Positions 25,618 through 35,399 of a stretch of 64,000 nucleotides of DNA are shown here, piece after piece; the first letter of the stretch is position 1, and every line of letters begins with the position of its first letter. Under the pieces are notes generated by a model, which saw only the letters and a list, made by a program, of their open reading frames with translations, did no database searches and had not been told where the DNA came from. The stretch lies in the NCBI GenBank assembly GCA_020636935.1, contig JACJWW010000009.1, positions 1 through 64,000 of the forward strand, in the 5' to 3' direction. The DNA comes from Nocardioidaceae bacterium (GTDB taxonomy: Bacteria > Actinomycetota > Actinomycetes > Propionibacteriales > Nocardioidaceae). Both the position numbers and the translations under genes were made by a program.

Positions 25618-26964
25618 TCATAGCGCGAGTTGTTGCTTGACAACCTCTGCCAGTCGTTCGGCGATCGATTGAGCCTGGTCGGCGGTCTGAGCCTCGACCA
25701 TCACCCGCACCAAGGACTCCGTGCCCGAGGGTCGTAGCAACACCCGACCACCATCGGCCAACTCGGCTTCGGCCTTGGCGACTGCTGCGGCCAGCACGAA
25801 GTCGTCGTCTGCGCGCGACTTGTCGACGTCAGAAACATTTATCAAGACCTGTGGGAGCCGAGTCATCACTGCAGCGAGGTCGGCCAAGGACTTGCCCGTC
25901 TGCTTCATCCGGTCGGCGATGTGCAGTGCGGTCAGGAGCCCATCACCGGTGGTGGCGTGGTCGCTCATGATCACATGCCCAGACTGCTCACCGCCCAAGG
26001 TGAAGCCGTCTATCTTCATTGCCTCAAGCACATAACGGTCGCCGACTTTGGTCTGGCGTACCCCGACTCCGGCGGCCTTCATGGCCTGCACAAAGCCCAG
26101 ATTGCTCATTACCGTGGCCACCACGGTGTCGTGCGCGAGCACCCCACGATCCTTCATCGCGAGGGCCAAGATGGCCATGAGCTGGTCTCCATCGACGAGC
26201 TCACCATTGCCCGCCACGGCCAGGCATCGGTCAGCATCACCGTCGAGCGCAAAGCCAGCATCCGCGCCGTGCTCTACGACGGCTGCCTGCAAGAGCTCCA
26301 GGTGAGTCGACCCGCAACCCTCGTTGATATTCAACCCATCTGGCTCATTGCAGATCGCGATCACTTCGGCCCCGGCATCGGCAAATGCCTTGGGGCCGAC
26401 CTCGTAGGCGGCCCCATGGGCACAATCGAGTACGACGCGCAGCCCCGCCAGCGAGCCGACCGTGGATGTCAGGTGTGCGGCGTACTCCTCCACTGCGGTG
26501 TCATGGGTGATCACTCTGCCGATCTTCTCGCCAAGCGGGCGATCCCAGGGCTCTCCGAGGCGGCTCTCGATTTGGCGTTCGATCAGGTCGTCTAGCTTTT
26601 CTCCGCCGCGGGCCAAAAACTTGATGCCATTGTCAGGCATCGGGTTGTGCGAGGCAGACAGCATGACTCCCAGGTCGACACCGAGCGAGTCGGTCAGCCA
26701 AGCCACCCCTGGAGTCGGCAGCACTCCCAGGAGAAGTACGTCGACACCAGCGGAGGCCAAACCAGCCACAACTGCGGCTTCGAGGAATTGCCCCGAAATC
26801 CGGGTATCCCGCCCGACCACTGCCAGTGGCCGATGGCCCTCGAAGGTGCCGAGTTCGGCCAACACGTGGGCAGCCGAAACCGACAGATCCAGCGCCAACT
26901 CGGCGGTGAGGGTCTCGTTTGCCAGACCCCGCACCCCGTCGGTACCGAAGAGTTTCTTGCTCAT
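25618..26964 (-). CDS. glmM: Phosphoglucosamine mutase
   Basis: A 448-residue alpha-D-phosphohexomutase that converts glucosamine-6-phosphate to glucosamine-1-phosphate. KLFGTDGVRGLAN opens the protein, the phosphoserine loop is MLSASHNPMPDNGIK (Ser about residue 103), the Mg loop is DGDADRC, the sugar loop is GGEQSGHVI and the phosphate-binding loop is RPSGTESLVRVM. It lies downstream of rplM-rpsI on the same strand, 58 bases after rpsI, an order common in actinobacteria. Confidence 0.97.
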   Translation of the reverse strand: MSKKLFGTDGVRGLANETLTAELALDLSVSAAHVLAELGTFEGHRPLAVVGRDTRISGQFLEAAVVAGLASAGVDVLLLGVLPTPGVAWLTDSLGVDLGVMLSASHNPMPDNGIKFLARGGEKLDDLIERQIESRLGEPWDRPLGEKIGRVITHDTAVEEYAAHLTSTVGSLAGLRVVLDCAHGAAYEVGPKAFADAGAEVIAICNEPDGLNINEGCGSTHLELLQAAVVEHGADAGFALDGDADRCLAVAGNGELVDGDQLMAILALAMKDRGVLAHDTVVATVMSNLGFVQAMKAAGVGVRQTKVGDRYVLEAMKIDGFTLGGEQSGHVIMSDHATTGDGLLTALHIADRMKQTGKSLADLAAVMTRLPQVLINVSDVDKSRADDDFVLAAAVAKAEAELADGGRVLLRPSGTESLVRVMVEAQTADQAQSIAERLAEVVKQQLAL

Positions 26965-27022
26965 CTGGTCACCACACCCCTGTCGGCCAGGATGCCCATG
27001 GCAGCGCGCAGCGCCGCCAAGA

Positions 27023-27532
27023 TCAGCGCTTGCTGTATTGCGGAGCCTTACGGGCCTTCTTCAAGCCAGCCTTCTTGCGCTCGATGATGCGAGCATCGCG
27101 AGTCAACAAGCCAGCCTTCTTCAGCAGGGCACGGTTGGCCTCGACGTCAACAGCATTGAGCGCACGAGCCACACCCAAGCGCAAGGCGCCGGCCTGGCCG
27201 GTGATGCCGCCACCGTCGATGCGGGCGATCACGTCGAAGCGGCCTTCCATGCGCGTGGTGACGAAGGGCTCGTTGACCACTTGCTGGTGCAGCTTGTTGG
27301 GGAAGTAGTTGTCAAGGGCACGCCCGTTGACGGTCCACTGGCCGGTGCCGGGGATGATCCGGACACGAGCCACGGCCTCCTTGCGGCGACCGGTTGCGGC
27401 CGCTGGGGCCACATTGGCCACGCGGGCGGGGGTGTCAGGGGTCGGTGCGCTCTCGCTGGAGTAGGCAACGCCCTCTTCGTTGACGGTGTAGTCGTCTTCG
27501 ATGTTTTCGGTCACGTCGTTGTTTTCAGCCAC
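27023..27532 (-). CDS. rpsI: 30S ribosomal protein S9
   Basis: A 169-residue S9. The first ~45 residues are an acidic and Ala/Pro-rich extension (ENIEDDYTVNEEGVAYSSES) typical of actinobacteria. The conserved domain begins at GRRKEAVARVRIIPGTGQW, and GGGITGQAGALRLGVARAL and the C-terminal KKARKAPQYSKR that reaches the P-site tRNA are intact. It follows rplM with 11 bases between. Confidence 0.97.
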   Translation of the reverse strand: MAENNDVTENIEDDYTVNEEGVAYSSESAPTPDTPARVANVAPAAATGRRKEAVARVRIIPGTGQWTVNGRALDNYFPNKLHQQVVNEPFVTTRMEGRFDVIARIDGGGITGQAGALRLGVARALNAVDVEANRALLKKAGLLTRDARIIERKKAGLKKARKAPQYSKR

Positions 27533-27543
27533 GTTGAATGTCC

Positions 27544-27987
27544 TTACTGGGAAATCTGCTTGATCTCGAAGGGCTTGGCCTTCTGGGCGGTGTGCGGGTG
27601 CTCAGGGCCTGAATAGACCTTCAACTTCTTGAGCATCTGCCGGCCGAGGCGGTTCTTGGGCAACATGCCCCAAACGGCCTTCTCGATGGCCTGGCGGGCA
27701 TCCTTCTCAAGCAGGTCACCAATCGGGGTGGCGGTCAAGCCACCGGGATAGCCGGAGTGACGATAGGACATCTTCTTGGTGGCCTTCTGACCTGACAACG
27801 CCACCTTGGAGGCGTTGACGATGATCACGAAGTCACCGGTGTCGACGTGGGGCGCAAAGATGGGCTTGTGCTTGCCACGCAGGAGATTTGCGGTCTGGCT
27901 GGCTAGGCGACCAAGGACGATGTCGGTGGCATCGATGACATGCCATTCGCGCTGGATGTCGCCGGGCTTGGGGCTGTATGTGCGCAC
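27544..27987 (-). CDS. rplM: 50S ribosomal protein L13
   Basis: A 147-residue L13 with a GTG start (MRTYSPKPGDIQREWHVIDA). LGRLASQTANLLRGKHKP, VDTGDFVIIVNASKVALSGQ and KAVWGMLPKNRLGRQMLKKL are all present. AGAAGG lies nine bases before the start. A perfect hairpin sits in the leader just upstream (28015-28036). It heads the rplM-rpsI operon. Confidence 0.97.
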   Translation of the reverse strand: MRTYSPKPGDIQREWHVIDATDIVLGRLASQTANLLRGKHKPIFAPHVDTGDFVIIVNASKVALSGQKATKKMSYRHSGYPGGLTATPIGDLLEKDARQAIEKAVWGMLPKNRLGRQMLKKLKVYSGPEHPHTAQKAKPFEIKQISQ

Positions 27988-28014
27988 GCGCTACTGCCTT
28001 CTACTCGTTCGTAA

Positions 28015-28036
28015 CTGGTCGGGGGTTCCCGACCAG
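28015..28036 (-). promoter_or_regulatory. Hairpin in the rplM leader
   Basis: CTGGTCGGG and CCCGACCAG form a perfect 9-bp stem with a four-base loop, 27 bases before the rplM start. L13 leader RNAs that bind L13 are known in other bacteria. Whether this hairpin is such an element, or a terminator-like end of an upstream transcript, is open. Confidence 0.5.
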
Positions 28037-28186
28037 CGGTGTTGCTGCGACGCCTGACGAACACTGCTCCCGCGACCAACGACCGGTTGACCGATGCTGG
28101 GTGGAGTCTGCCTGGCGGATCGAAATCCTCAAGGCGGCAGGAATCGCAAGGACAAACACTACCTGTGGCGAGGAGTTAGAGCCAAA

Positions 28187-29947
28187 TCAGCGCTTCAAGA
28201 ACTCAAAGTTGGCCACCACCGTCACCGGGGCTCCCCCATTCGGCACATAGATGAGCCGCACCCGGCACTTCACCCGCCCGACTCTCAGAGCGGGATTCTT
28301 CGTCGCCCTCGCCCTGCGCTTGGCCTTGGCAAAACTGCGATTCAACTTCTTGTGCCCAGCCCTGGTCAATGACAAGGTCACCGACGAGCGCCCCGCCGCG
28401 AGCGGGGATTTCACCGCTCGCACAAGTGGCCTGCGCTTTGGGCGCACCGATCGCACAGACAAGCTCCCCGGAGCAGGCGCCACCAAAGACAACTGCGCAC
28501 GCGCGTTGGGGCCACCGGCCTGTTGATGTACGTCGAAGATGATCGGAGTCACCGGGTGCACTGGTGACACAGGCAGCGGACCAGTACGCCACAACTCTCG
28601 GGCATGGATCCCATCAGTGGCGGCATACAACAACGCAGGCCCGAGTGCAGTCAGGCCCACGGGAAAACTGCCACCGGGCCCAGAGTTGATATCCCTGACC
28701 ATGATGGTGCCTTGGTCAGAGCCGTCGCTGCGCCACAACTCCGCACCTGCTGATCCATTGTCGGCCGAGAAGTAGAGCTGCGACCCGACGGCCGTGAGCT
28801 GGATCGGGTTGCTGCTGGGTGAGCCTGGGTTGATATCCCGTACCCTCATCGTACCCAACTCGGTGCCGTCGCTACGCCACAGCTCTGAGCCAGAGTCACC
28901 GTCGTCAGCCTGGAAGAACAGGTCTACCCCGACTGCGGTGAGCTCGCTCAAGTAGGAGCTGTTTGCCTCCGGATTGATGTCCTTGACCATCCCGGTGCCC
29001 ACTGATGTGCCGTCGCTACGCCACAACTCGGCGCCTTTACCCGTCCCGTCGTCGGCACGGAAAAACACCTGGTCGCCGACTGCAGTCAACATTGAGGGGC
29101 CACTAGACCCTGTCGTGTTGATGTCCTTGACCATCTGGGTGCCACTGGTGTTGCCATCACTGAGCCAAAGCTCGACACCATTGACACCGTCGTCGGCCGC
29201 GAAATAGACCACATCCCCGACCGCAGTCAATGAGGTGGCCGGGATGTCCTTCACCAACTTGGTGCCCGCCTCGGTACCATCGCTCTTCCAGACAGACACC
29301 CCGTTGACCCCATCATTTGCCGTGAAGAAGCCGTCCCCGTCGCCGACCGTGATCGGCCCAGGATCGCTTGATTGGCTTCCAGGTCGAATGTCTTTGAGCA
29401 TCGAAGTGCCAGTGAGGGTGCCGTCGCTCTGCCACAACTCCTTACCGTTTCCGGCATCAACTGCCTCGAAGAGGACTCTCGTGCCCACGACGACAAGGCG
29501 ATCCGGAGAGCCAGATGCCGCCCCGACGTTGATGTCCTTGACCATCGTCGTACCCGCACTCGTGCCGTCGCTCTTCCACAGCTCGGCGCCATTGGCGCCG
29601 CTGCCGTCATCTGCTCGGAACAAGACCGTGCTGCCCAGCGCGGTCAGGGAGGTTGGCGAGCTTCCCAGTGGGCCCGAGCGGATGTCTTTGACCAAAGCAG
29701 TACCGGCGGGTGTGCCGTCTGTCTTCCACAGCTCAGCACCATGGGTGGGATCTTCAGCGACGAAGAAGGCAACCTGCCCGGCGACCACGAACTCTCTTGG
29801 ACTGCTCTCCCCCAACCCCGGCGAGATGTCGCGCACCAGATCTGTTGAATCAGCCGCCGAGGCCGGGGATGCCGCGGCCCATGCAACGGCCAAGCACAGC
29901 GAGATCACCACACCCAGCATCCCCTGCACTCGTGGCCGTCTCAGCAT
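28187..29947 (-). CDS. Secreted ELWxxDGT repeat protein
   Basis: A 586-residue exported protein read from the ATG at 29947, chosen because TACCCT lies exactly six bases upstream; earlier ATGs at 29980 and 30010 are possible. A Sec signal (VQGMLGVVISLCLAVAWAAA, then SPASA) is followed by about nine tandem repeats of 40-47 residues centred on ELWKSDGT, with the linker V-KDI or V-RDIN-PGSxSSxP. The last copy is degenerate (ELWRTGPL). The final ~130 residues are a basic domain. Such repeats form beta-propeller-like surfaces; the ligand is unknown. The protein is probably cell-surface or extracellular. Confidence 0.82.
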   Translation of the reverse strand: MLRRPRVQGMLGVVISLCLAVAWAAASPASAADSTDLVRDISPGLGESSPREFVVAGQVAFFVAEDPTHGAELWKTDGTPAGTALVKDIRSGPLGSSPTSLTALGSTVLFRADDGSGANGAELWKSDGTSAGTTMVKDINVGAASGSPDRLVVVGTRVLFEAVDAGNGKELWQSDGTLTGTSMLKDIRPGSQSSDPGPITVGDGDGFFTANDGVNGVSVWKSDGTEAGTKLVKDIPATSLTAVGDVVYFAADDGVNGVELWLSDGNTSGTQMVKDINTTGSSGPSMLTAVGDQVFFRADDGTGKGAELWRSDGTSVGTGMVKDINPEANSSYLSELTAVGVDLFFQADDGDSGSELWRSDGTELGTMRVRDINPGSPSSNPIQLTAVGSQLYFSADNGSAGAELWRSDGSDQGTIMVRDINSGPGGSFPVGLTALGPALLYAATDGIHARELWRTGPLPVSPVHPVTPIIFDVHQQAGGPNARAQLSLVAPAPGSLSVRSVRPKRRPLVRAVKSPLAAGRSSVTLSLTRAGHKKLNRSFAKAKRRARATKNPALRVGRVKCRVRLIYVPNGGAPVTVVANFEFLKR

Positions 29948-29953
29948 CCCTTC

Positions 29954-29959
29954 AGGGTA
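29954..29959 (-). promoter_or_regulatory. -10 box of the ELWxxDGT gene
   Basis: TACCCT, six bases, then the ATG at 29947. The six-base gap GAAGGG could alternatively act as a very close ribosome site. Confidence 0.4.
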
Positions 29960-30142
29960 ACGCCGAACAGGCAGCGGCATGGGCGGTTCGCGGACCCACA
30001 GCCTGCCCATCCTCGTTGTCCGAACCTCGTGCTTCCGGTGGTAGACCGTGGCCCCATGTCATAGGCTGGAGGTGATCACGACCCGATCCGACGAAGGCAG
30101 CGGCACCCATCGGAGCTGAGGCCACACCAAGAAGGAGTTCGC

Positions 30143-31474
30143 GTGGCAACCGCCAACGACAACCAAGCCACACACAGCACCCAGCCCGATGGCTCACTGA
30201 CGATCACCGACAACCGCACCGGCAAGTCCTATGAGGTGGAGATCAGCCAAGGCGCGATCAAGGCCAGCGACCTACTCCAGATCAGGACCATCGACGACGA
30301 GCCGGGCCTGACCACCTATGACCCCGGCTTCGTGAACACCGCTTCCTGCAAGAGCGCGATCACCTATATCGACGGCGAGCACGGGATCCTTGAATATCGC
30401 GGTTATCCAATCGAGCAACTCGCCGAAGGAGCAAGCTTCCTTGAGGTTGCCTATCTACTGATCAAGGGTTCACTGCCCACCAAGGCCGAGTACGAGCAGT
30501 GGGTGCATGAGATCACCTTCCACACCTACGTGCACGAGAATGTGCGCGGCTTCATGCAGGGATTCCGCTACGACGCCCACCCGATGGGCATGTTGATGGC
30601 TTCGGTCGGCGCGCTGTCGACCTTCTATCCGGAGTCCAACAACATCGACGACCCCGACAATCGACACATCCAGATCATCCGGATGATCGCCAAGATGCCG
30701 ACATTGGGCGCGTGGGCCTTCAGGCATGCCCAAGGCAAGCCCTACATCTACCCCGACAACGATCTCGGCTACACCGCGAACTTCTTGTCGATGCTGTTCA
30801 AGATGAGCGAGCAGCGTTATGCGCCAGACGAACGCCTAGTCAAGGCCCTGGACACGCTGTTCATCCTGCACGCCGACCATGAGCAGAACTGCTCCACCAA
30901 CGCCGTACGCTCGGTGGGCTCAAGTCATGTTGACCCCTATTCCTCGGTGGCGGCTGGCATCGGTGCCCTGTACGGCCCGCTTCACGGCGGCGCCAACGAA
31001 GCCGTACTCCGGATGCTGCGCCGCATCGGCAAGGCCGAAAACATCCCCGATTTCATCAAGGGCGTCAAGGCCGGCGAAGAACGCCTGATGGGCTTTGGAC
31101 ACCGCGTCTACAAGAACTACGATCCTCGGGCCAAGATCATCAAGAAGGCCTGCGATGACGTCTTCGAGGTCACCGGCACCAATCCACTGCTCGACATTGC
31201 CGTGGAGTTGGAGAAGATCGCTCTTGAAGACGAATACTTCGTCAAGCGTCGTCTCTATCCGAATGTCGACTTCTACTCAGGACTCATCTACGAGGCCTTG
31301 GCCTTCCCGCCAGAGATGTTCACCGTGCTATTTGCGATCGGTCGCACTCCTGGCTGGCTGGCCCAATGGGTTGAGCTGACCGAAGACAAGGAGCAGAAGA
31401 TCGCCCGCCCCAAGCAGATCTACACCGGCGATCGGCGTCTGGACTTCATCCCGTCAGAGCAGCGCTGGAGCTAG
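30143..31474 (+). CDS. gltA: Citrate synthase (type II-like)
   Basis: A 443-residue citrate synthase, the entry enzyme of the TCA cycle. The GTG start has GAAGGAG five bases upstream. Catalytic residues are visible as His in FILHADHEQNCSTN (about residue 250), His in YGPLHGGANEAV (about 281) and Asp in NVDFYSGLIYEA (about 376). GFGHRVYKNYDPRA is the citrate-binding loop. The long N-terminal domain with DGEHGILEYRGYPIEQLAE is typical of the hexameric bacterial type. Its last 29 bases overlap the convergent hydrolase gene. Confidence 0.97.
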   Translation: MATANDNQATHSTQPDGSLTITDNRTGKSYEVEISQGAIKASDLLQIRTIDDEPGLTTYDPGFVNTASCKSAITYIDGEHGILEYRGYPIEQLAEGASFLEVAYLLIKGSLPTKAEYEQWVHEITFHTYVHENVRGFMQGFRYDAHPMGMLMASVGALSTFYPESNNIDDPDNRHIQIIRMIAKMPTLGAWAFRHAQGKPYIYPDNDLGYTANFLSMLFKMSEQRYAPDERLVKALDTLFILHADHEQNCSTNAVRSVGSSHVDPYSSVAAGIGALYGPLHGGANEAVLRMLRRIGKAENIPDFIKGVKAGEERLMGFGHRVYKNYDPRAKIIKKACDDVFEVTGTNPLLDIAVELEKIALEDEYFVKRRLYPNVDFYSGLIYEALAFPPEMFTVLFAIGRTPGWLAQWVELTEDKEQKIARPKQIYTGDRRLDFIPSEQRWS

Positions 31475-32624
31475 GGCTCACACCCCTGGGCCTGATCAGA
31501 CCCGACTCCGCGAAGGCCCTGGCCCAAAAGCCGGGCAACTCCTTGGCCATCCCGATGCCGACATGGCCGCCGTTGTAGACCAAGGTCTTGGGATAGTCCC
31601 AGTGCGCGATCATCGGGGCCTGATGATCCGCGAAGTCCACGAGTCGGTCAACGGCACCGGCGTAGAAATAGCGCCGCTCCCGTGGCAGTTTGGGCTGCAT
31701 CCGCAAGGGCGTGGTCATTTGACCGAGTCGGGCGCCCAACTCGAAGTTCTGCACGCGCAAGTCGTGGCCATGCCCAGTGCCGTGGTGTCGTTCGAGCAGC
31801 AAGACGAGGTCCATCGGTGCCACCCCGATCAGCGCGCAGGCCAGCTCAGTCTCCAGGCTCGCCACGATCGCGCTGATGTGTCCGCCCAAGGAGATGCCGT
31901 GCAAACCGATTGGCTGGCCGGGTTGCTCATTGCGGATCCAGGCGAGGGTACGCCGCACATCGGCGACCGCCTGCAAGACCCCGTGCACGTTGTGGGCGGT
32001 GACCTCGGAGGGGAAGTGCCCTCCTCCAGCCCGCGGACCATGCAACGGCATGACCGGCAGCGCGACATTGAGACCCAACTTTTCATGCATCCACTTGGCT
32101 CGAAAAAGCATGAAGTCAACGAAGGGCCGACCCATCTCAGCACCATGCACCCCTAGCAACCAAGGGCGAGGCCGCTTGTGTCTGAGCACCCAGGCATGAA
32201 CATCTCGATTGGCCCCCATCGCCGCCCAGCGCCGAGACGAAGGATCATCGGGGTGCGGCCGGTAGCCGCTCGGAAACTGCAGGTGCTCAAACTCGATGCC
32301 ACCACTGCGTCCGGGGCGGATTGCTAGGTCATTGGACGACGGCGCATCTTGCGCGGCATAGGCCAGCTCCGGTTGAGCTAGCCAGCCAGCTTCGTCGTAC
32401 ACCGCGAGCGCGGCCTGAGCTTCGGCGATCACCTCTTGGAGGCGGCGCGTCGAGCGGCGCGTGCGCGCGACCCGGAAGCCAGTCACGATCAACTCATCAA
32501 GCAGTGCCTGGCTGCCCTGTTCGTAGGCGACCCGCACGTCGGTTGGGGTCCAGTGCCTGGGGTCGGCAAAATGAAACAGTCCCAAGGGACGTCGACGCGA
32601 AACTATCCGGGACTGATAGGTCAT
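31446..32624 (-). CDS. Alpha/beta hydrolase family protein
   Basis: A 392-residue protein. Its first ~145 residues are a helical lid or N-terminal domain without recognised motifs. The hydrolase core follows, with LLGVHGAEMG as the oxyanion loop, VMPLHGPRAGGGHFPS, the nucleophile elbow LHGISLGGHISA (Ser about residue 248) and the late NGGHVGIG His. The layout resembles large acyl hydrolases related to dienelactone hydrolase. The start codon directly follows the ppdK stop, so it is cotranscribed with ppdK. Substrate unknown. Confidence 0.82.
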   Translation of the reverse strand: MTYQSRIVSRRRPLGLFHFADPRHWTPTDVRVAYEQGSQALLDELIVTGFRVARTRRSTRRLQEVIAEAQAALAVYDEAGWLAQPELAYAAQDAPSSNDLAIRPGRSGGIEFEHLQFPSGYRPHPDDPSSRRWAAMGANRDVHAWVLRHKRPRPWLLGVHGAEMGRPFVDFMLFRAKWMHEKLGLNVALPVMPLHGPRAGGGHFPSEVTAHNVHGVLQAVADVRRTLAWIRNEQPGQPIGLHGISLGGHISAIVASLETELACALIGVAPMDLVLLLERHHGTGHGHDLRVQNFELGARLGQMTTPLRMQPKLPRERRYFYAGAVDRLVDFADHQAPMIAHWDYPKTLVYNGGHVGIGMAKELPGFWARAFAESGLIRPRGVSPSSSAALTG

Positions 32625-35312
32625 CTATGCACCCTTCGCCAGCAACACCGCACGGCCCGCCTCCAACCTAGCGACAGGGGCGCGAAATGGGGAGCAAGAT
32701 ACATAATCAAGGCCGATCTCTTCAAAGAAATGGATGCTCACCGGGTCGCCACCATGCTCACCGCAGACACCAACCCGCAGGTCTGGTCGACTTAGTCGAC
32801 CACGCTCAACGCCCATCCGCACCAACTCGCCCACCCCGTCAACATCGAGTGAATCAAACGGCGATACCGACAAGAGCCCCTCGTCAAGATAATGGGGTAG
32901 GAAGGTTGCCTCCACGTCATCTCGACTGAAGCCCCACGTCATCTGAGTCAAGTCGTTGGTGCCGAAGGAGAAGAACTCCGCGTGGGCTGCGATCTGCCCG
33001 GCAGTCAGTGCAGCTCTGGGCAGCTCGATCATGGTGCCGATCTTGTAGTCGCAGGCATAGCCGGTCTCTTGCCTAACCGAGTCAGCGACGGCCTCGACTT
33101 GGCGCTTGATCACGGCCAACTCATCAGTAGTGGCAACCAAAGGCACCATGATCTCCGGTCGCGGCTCCAGTCCGCGAGCAGTCTGAGCAGCAGCAGCCTC
33201 CAAGATCGCCCGAGCCTGCATTGCGAACAGGCCAGGGATGATGATGCCTAGACGTACGCCTCGCAGACCCAGCATGGGGTTTTGCTCATGCAGGCGTTGC
33301 ACTTCACTGAGCAGGCGACGAAGTCGTTCATCCGGGGCACCCTGCTCCCGGGCCAGCGCCACTTCAACCGAGAGTTCGGTCAGGTTGGGGAGGAATTCGT
33401 GCAGCGGCGGATCCAGTAGGCGGATCGTCACCGGAAGTCCGTCCATGGCGGCAAAGATGCGCTCGAAGTCTTCGCGTTGGAGCGGCAGAAGAGCCTCCAG
33501 AGCAAGGTCTCGCTCCCGGTCGTCTTCTGCCACGATTAGATCTTCGACGAGTTGGCGGCGCTCACCCAAAAACATGTGCTCCGTGCGACACAACCCGATC
33601 CCCTCTGCACCGAATCGGCGAGCTCTGGCCGCATCCTCAGGCGTGTCTGCATTGGCCCGCACAGACAATCGGCGTACTCGATCTGCGTGTGCCAACAGTC
33701 TGGCTACTGCCGTCGCCAATTGACTCTCTTCATGATCAGAACCTTCAAAATGCTGTACGACGATCGAGTCATGGAAGGGGATGGCCCCACGGAAGATTTC
33801 GCCACTGGTGCCGTCGATGGAGATGACTTCACCTTCCCTGACTTTCGAGCCGTCGGGGAGCGAAAAGCACTTGCCGTTGACGTCTACTTGCAGGTCGTCA
33901 GCGCCGCACACGCACGTGCGCCCCATCCCTCTGGCCACAACGGCAGCATGTGAAGTCTTTCCACCACGGCTGGTCAGGATGCCATTGGCCACAACCATGC
34001 CATGCAGGTCATCGGGATTTGTCTCCTGCCGCACCAAGATCACGTCTTCGCCCCGCTGCGCCCAAGCGACCGCCGTCGCGGAATCGAAGACTGCCTTGCC
34101 GACGGCTGCCCCTGGCGAGGCCCCCATGCCGGTCGCAATGGCGTCCACTGCGGCATTGACTTCAAATCCGGGGAACATCAGTTTGGTCAATTGTTCACCG
34201 CTTACCCGACGCAAGGCTTCATCCATGTCGATGAGTCCTTCATCCACAAATCGCACAGCGAGCTTGAAGGCTGCCTCCGGCGTGCGCTTGCCCACTCGGG
34301 TCTGCAACATCCACAACTTGCCACGCTCGATGGTGAACTCGACATCACACATGTCGAGGTAATGCTTCTCCAAGGTATCCATGATCTGAAGCAACTGGTC
34401 ATAGGAGTCCTTGTCGATGGCCTCCAAGGCAGCCAACGGCAAGGTATTGCGAATCCCTGCGACGACGTCTTCACCTTGGGCATCTTCCAGATAGTCGCCA
34501 TATACGCCTTGGTTGCCGGTTGCGGGGTCACGGGTGAAGGCCACGCCCGTGCCAGAGCCATCACCCAAGTTGCCGAAGACCATCGCCAAGACATTCACCG
34601 CAGTACCGAGATCCTCCGGGATTTTCTCCTGTCTGCGGTAGAGCCGAGCACGGTCGGTATTCCACGAGTCGAAGACCGACCTGATCGCCAAGTCGAGTTG
34701 CTCACGAGGGTCTTGCGGAAAATCTCGGCCGGCATGGTTTCGAATGATCGCCTTGTACGACGCCACCAGCGCCTGCAGCGAAGCCACGGAGAGCTCTTGA
34801 TCTTTGTCGACTCTTTGATCCAACAACTGCTCCCCCAAAGCCGCGGAGAAGTACTCTGCGTCGACCCCGAGCACGGTGGATCCAAACATCTGAAGCAGCC
34901 GGCGATAGGAGTCCCAAGCAAAGCGCGGGTCAGCTGCCACCGTCGCCAGCCCCTGCACGGACTCATCATTGAGACCGACATTTAGGACTGTCTCCATCAT
35001 GCCGGGCATGGAGAACTTCGCGCCGGATCTGACTGCAACCAGCAGCGGATCATTGGCCTCACCGAGCGTCTTGCCCATTGCGGCTTCACAGGCGGCGAGG
35101 TGAGCACTGATCTCCTCGTCGAGACCAGCAGGGAAGTCACCTGTAGCGAAGTACTCCGTGCACGCCTCGGTGGTCACGATGAACCCTGGCGGGACCGGCA
35201 GCCCCAAACGAACCATCTCGGCAAGGTTGGCACCTTTGCCTCCGAGCAGATCCTTTTGATCTTTGTTGCCCTCGGCAAAGTCGAAGACGAACCTGCTCTT
35301 GCTCCTATTCAT
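32625..35312 (-). CDS. ppdK: Pyruvate, phosphate dikinase
   Basis: An 895-residue enzyme interconverting pyruvate, ATP and phosphate with PEP, AMP and pyrophosphate. The ATG at 35312 is chosen over a GTG three codons earlier because GGGGAAG lies eight bases upstream. The ATP-grasp part has LLGGKGANLAEM and SGAKFSMPGMMETVLN. The swivelling phosphohistidine is in TSRGGKTSHAAVVARGMG, and the TIM-barrel has GLCRTEHMF, FFSFGTNDLTQMTWGFSRDD and the catalytic Cys in GVCGEHGGDP. It should support gluconeogenesis or PEP cycling. A hydrolase gene follows directly. Confidence 0.97.
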   Translation of the reverse strand: MNRSKSRFVFDFAEGNKDQKDLLGGKGANLAEMVRLGLPVPPGFIVTTEACTEYFATGDFPAGLDEEISAHLAACEAAMGKTLGEANDPLLVAVRSGAKFSMPGMMETVLNVGLNDESVQGLATVAADPRFAWDSYRRLLQMFGSTVLGVDAEYFSAALGEQLLDQRVDKDQELSVASLQALVASYKAIIRNHAGRDFPQDPREQLDLAIRSVFDSWNTDRARLYRRQEKIPEDLGTAVNVLAMVFGNLGDGSGTGVAFTRDPATGNQGVYGDYLEDAQGEDVVAGIRNTLPLAALEAIDKDSYDQLLQIMDTLEKHYLDMCDVEFTIERGKLWMLQTRVGKRTPEAAFKLAVRFVDEGLIDMDEALRRVSGEQLTKLMFPGFEVNAAVDAIATGMGASPGAAVGKAVFDSATAVAWAQRGEDVILVRQETNPDDLHGMVVANGILTSRGGKTSHAAVVARGMGRTCVCGADDLQVDVNGKCFSLPDGSKVREGEVISIDGTSGEIFRGAIPFHDSIVVQHFEGSDHEESQLATAVARLLAHADRVRRLSVRANADTPEDAARARRFGAEGIGLCRTEHMFLGERRQLVEDLIVAEDDRERDLALEALLPLQREDFERIFAAMDGLPVTIRLLDPPLHEFLPNLTELSVEVALAREQGAPDERLRRLLSEVQRLHEQNPMLGLRGVRLGIIIPGLFAMQARAILEAAAAQTARGLEPRPEIMVPLVATTDELAVIKRQVEAVADSVRQETGYACDYKIGTMIELPRAALTAGQIAAHAEFFSFGTNDLTQMTWGFSRDDVEATFLPHYLDEGLLSVSPFDSLDVDGVGELVRMGVERGRLSRPDLRVGVCGEHGGDPVSIHFFEEIGLDYVSCSPFRAPVARLEAGRAVLLAKGA

Positions 35313-35399
35313 GGCGATCACTTCCCCAAGTAGAGCCCGGGTGCGAACTGGCTTACTCCATCATCCCCCAGACGCTCGAGTAGAGCCGTCAAGGGGCGG

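Noticed and set aside
28187..29947. The regular DNA repeats in this gene as a possible CRISPR or tandem DNA array.
   Set aside because: The repetition is at protein level (ELWxxDGT) with diverged DNA and in-frame units of 40-47 codons.
31446..31474. Overlap of the gltA and hydrolase 3' ends as a sign of wrong annotation.
   Set aside because: Both C-termini are plausible, the genes converge, and 29-base tail overlaps are common in compact genomes.
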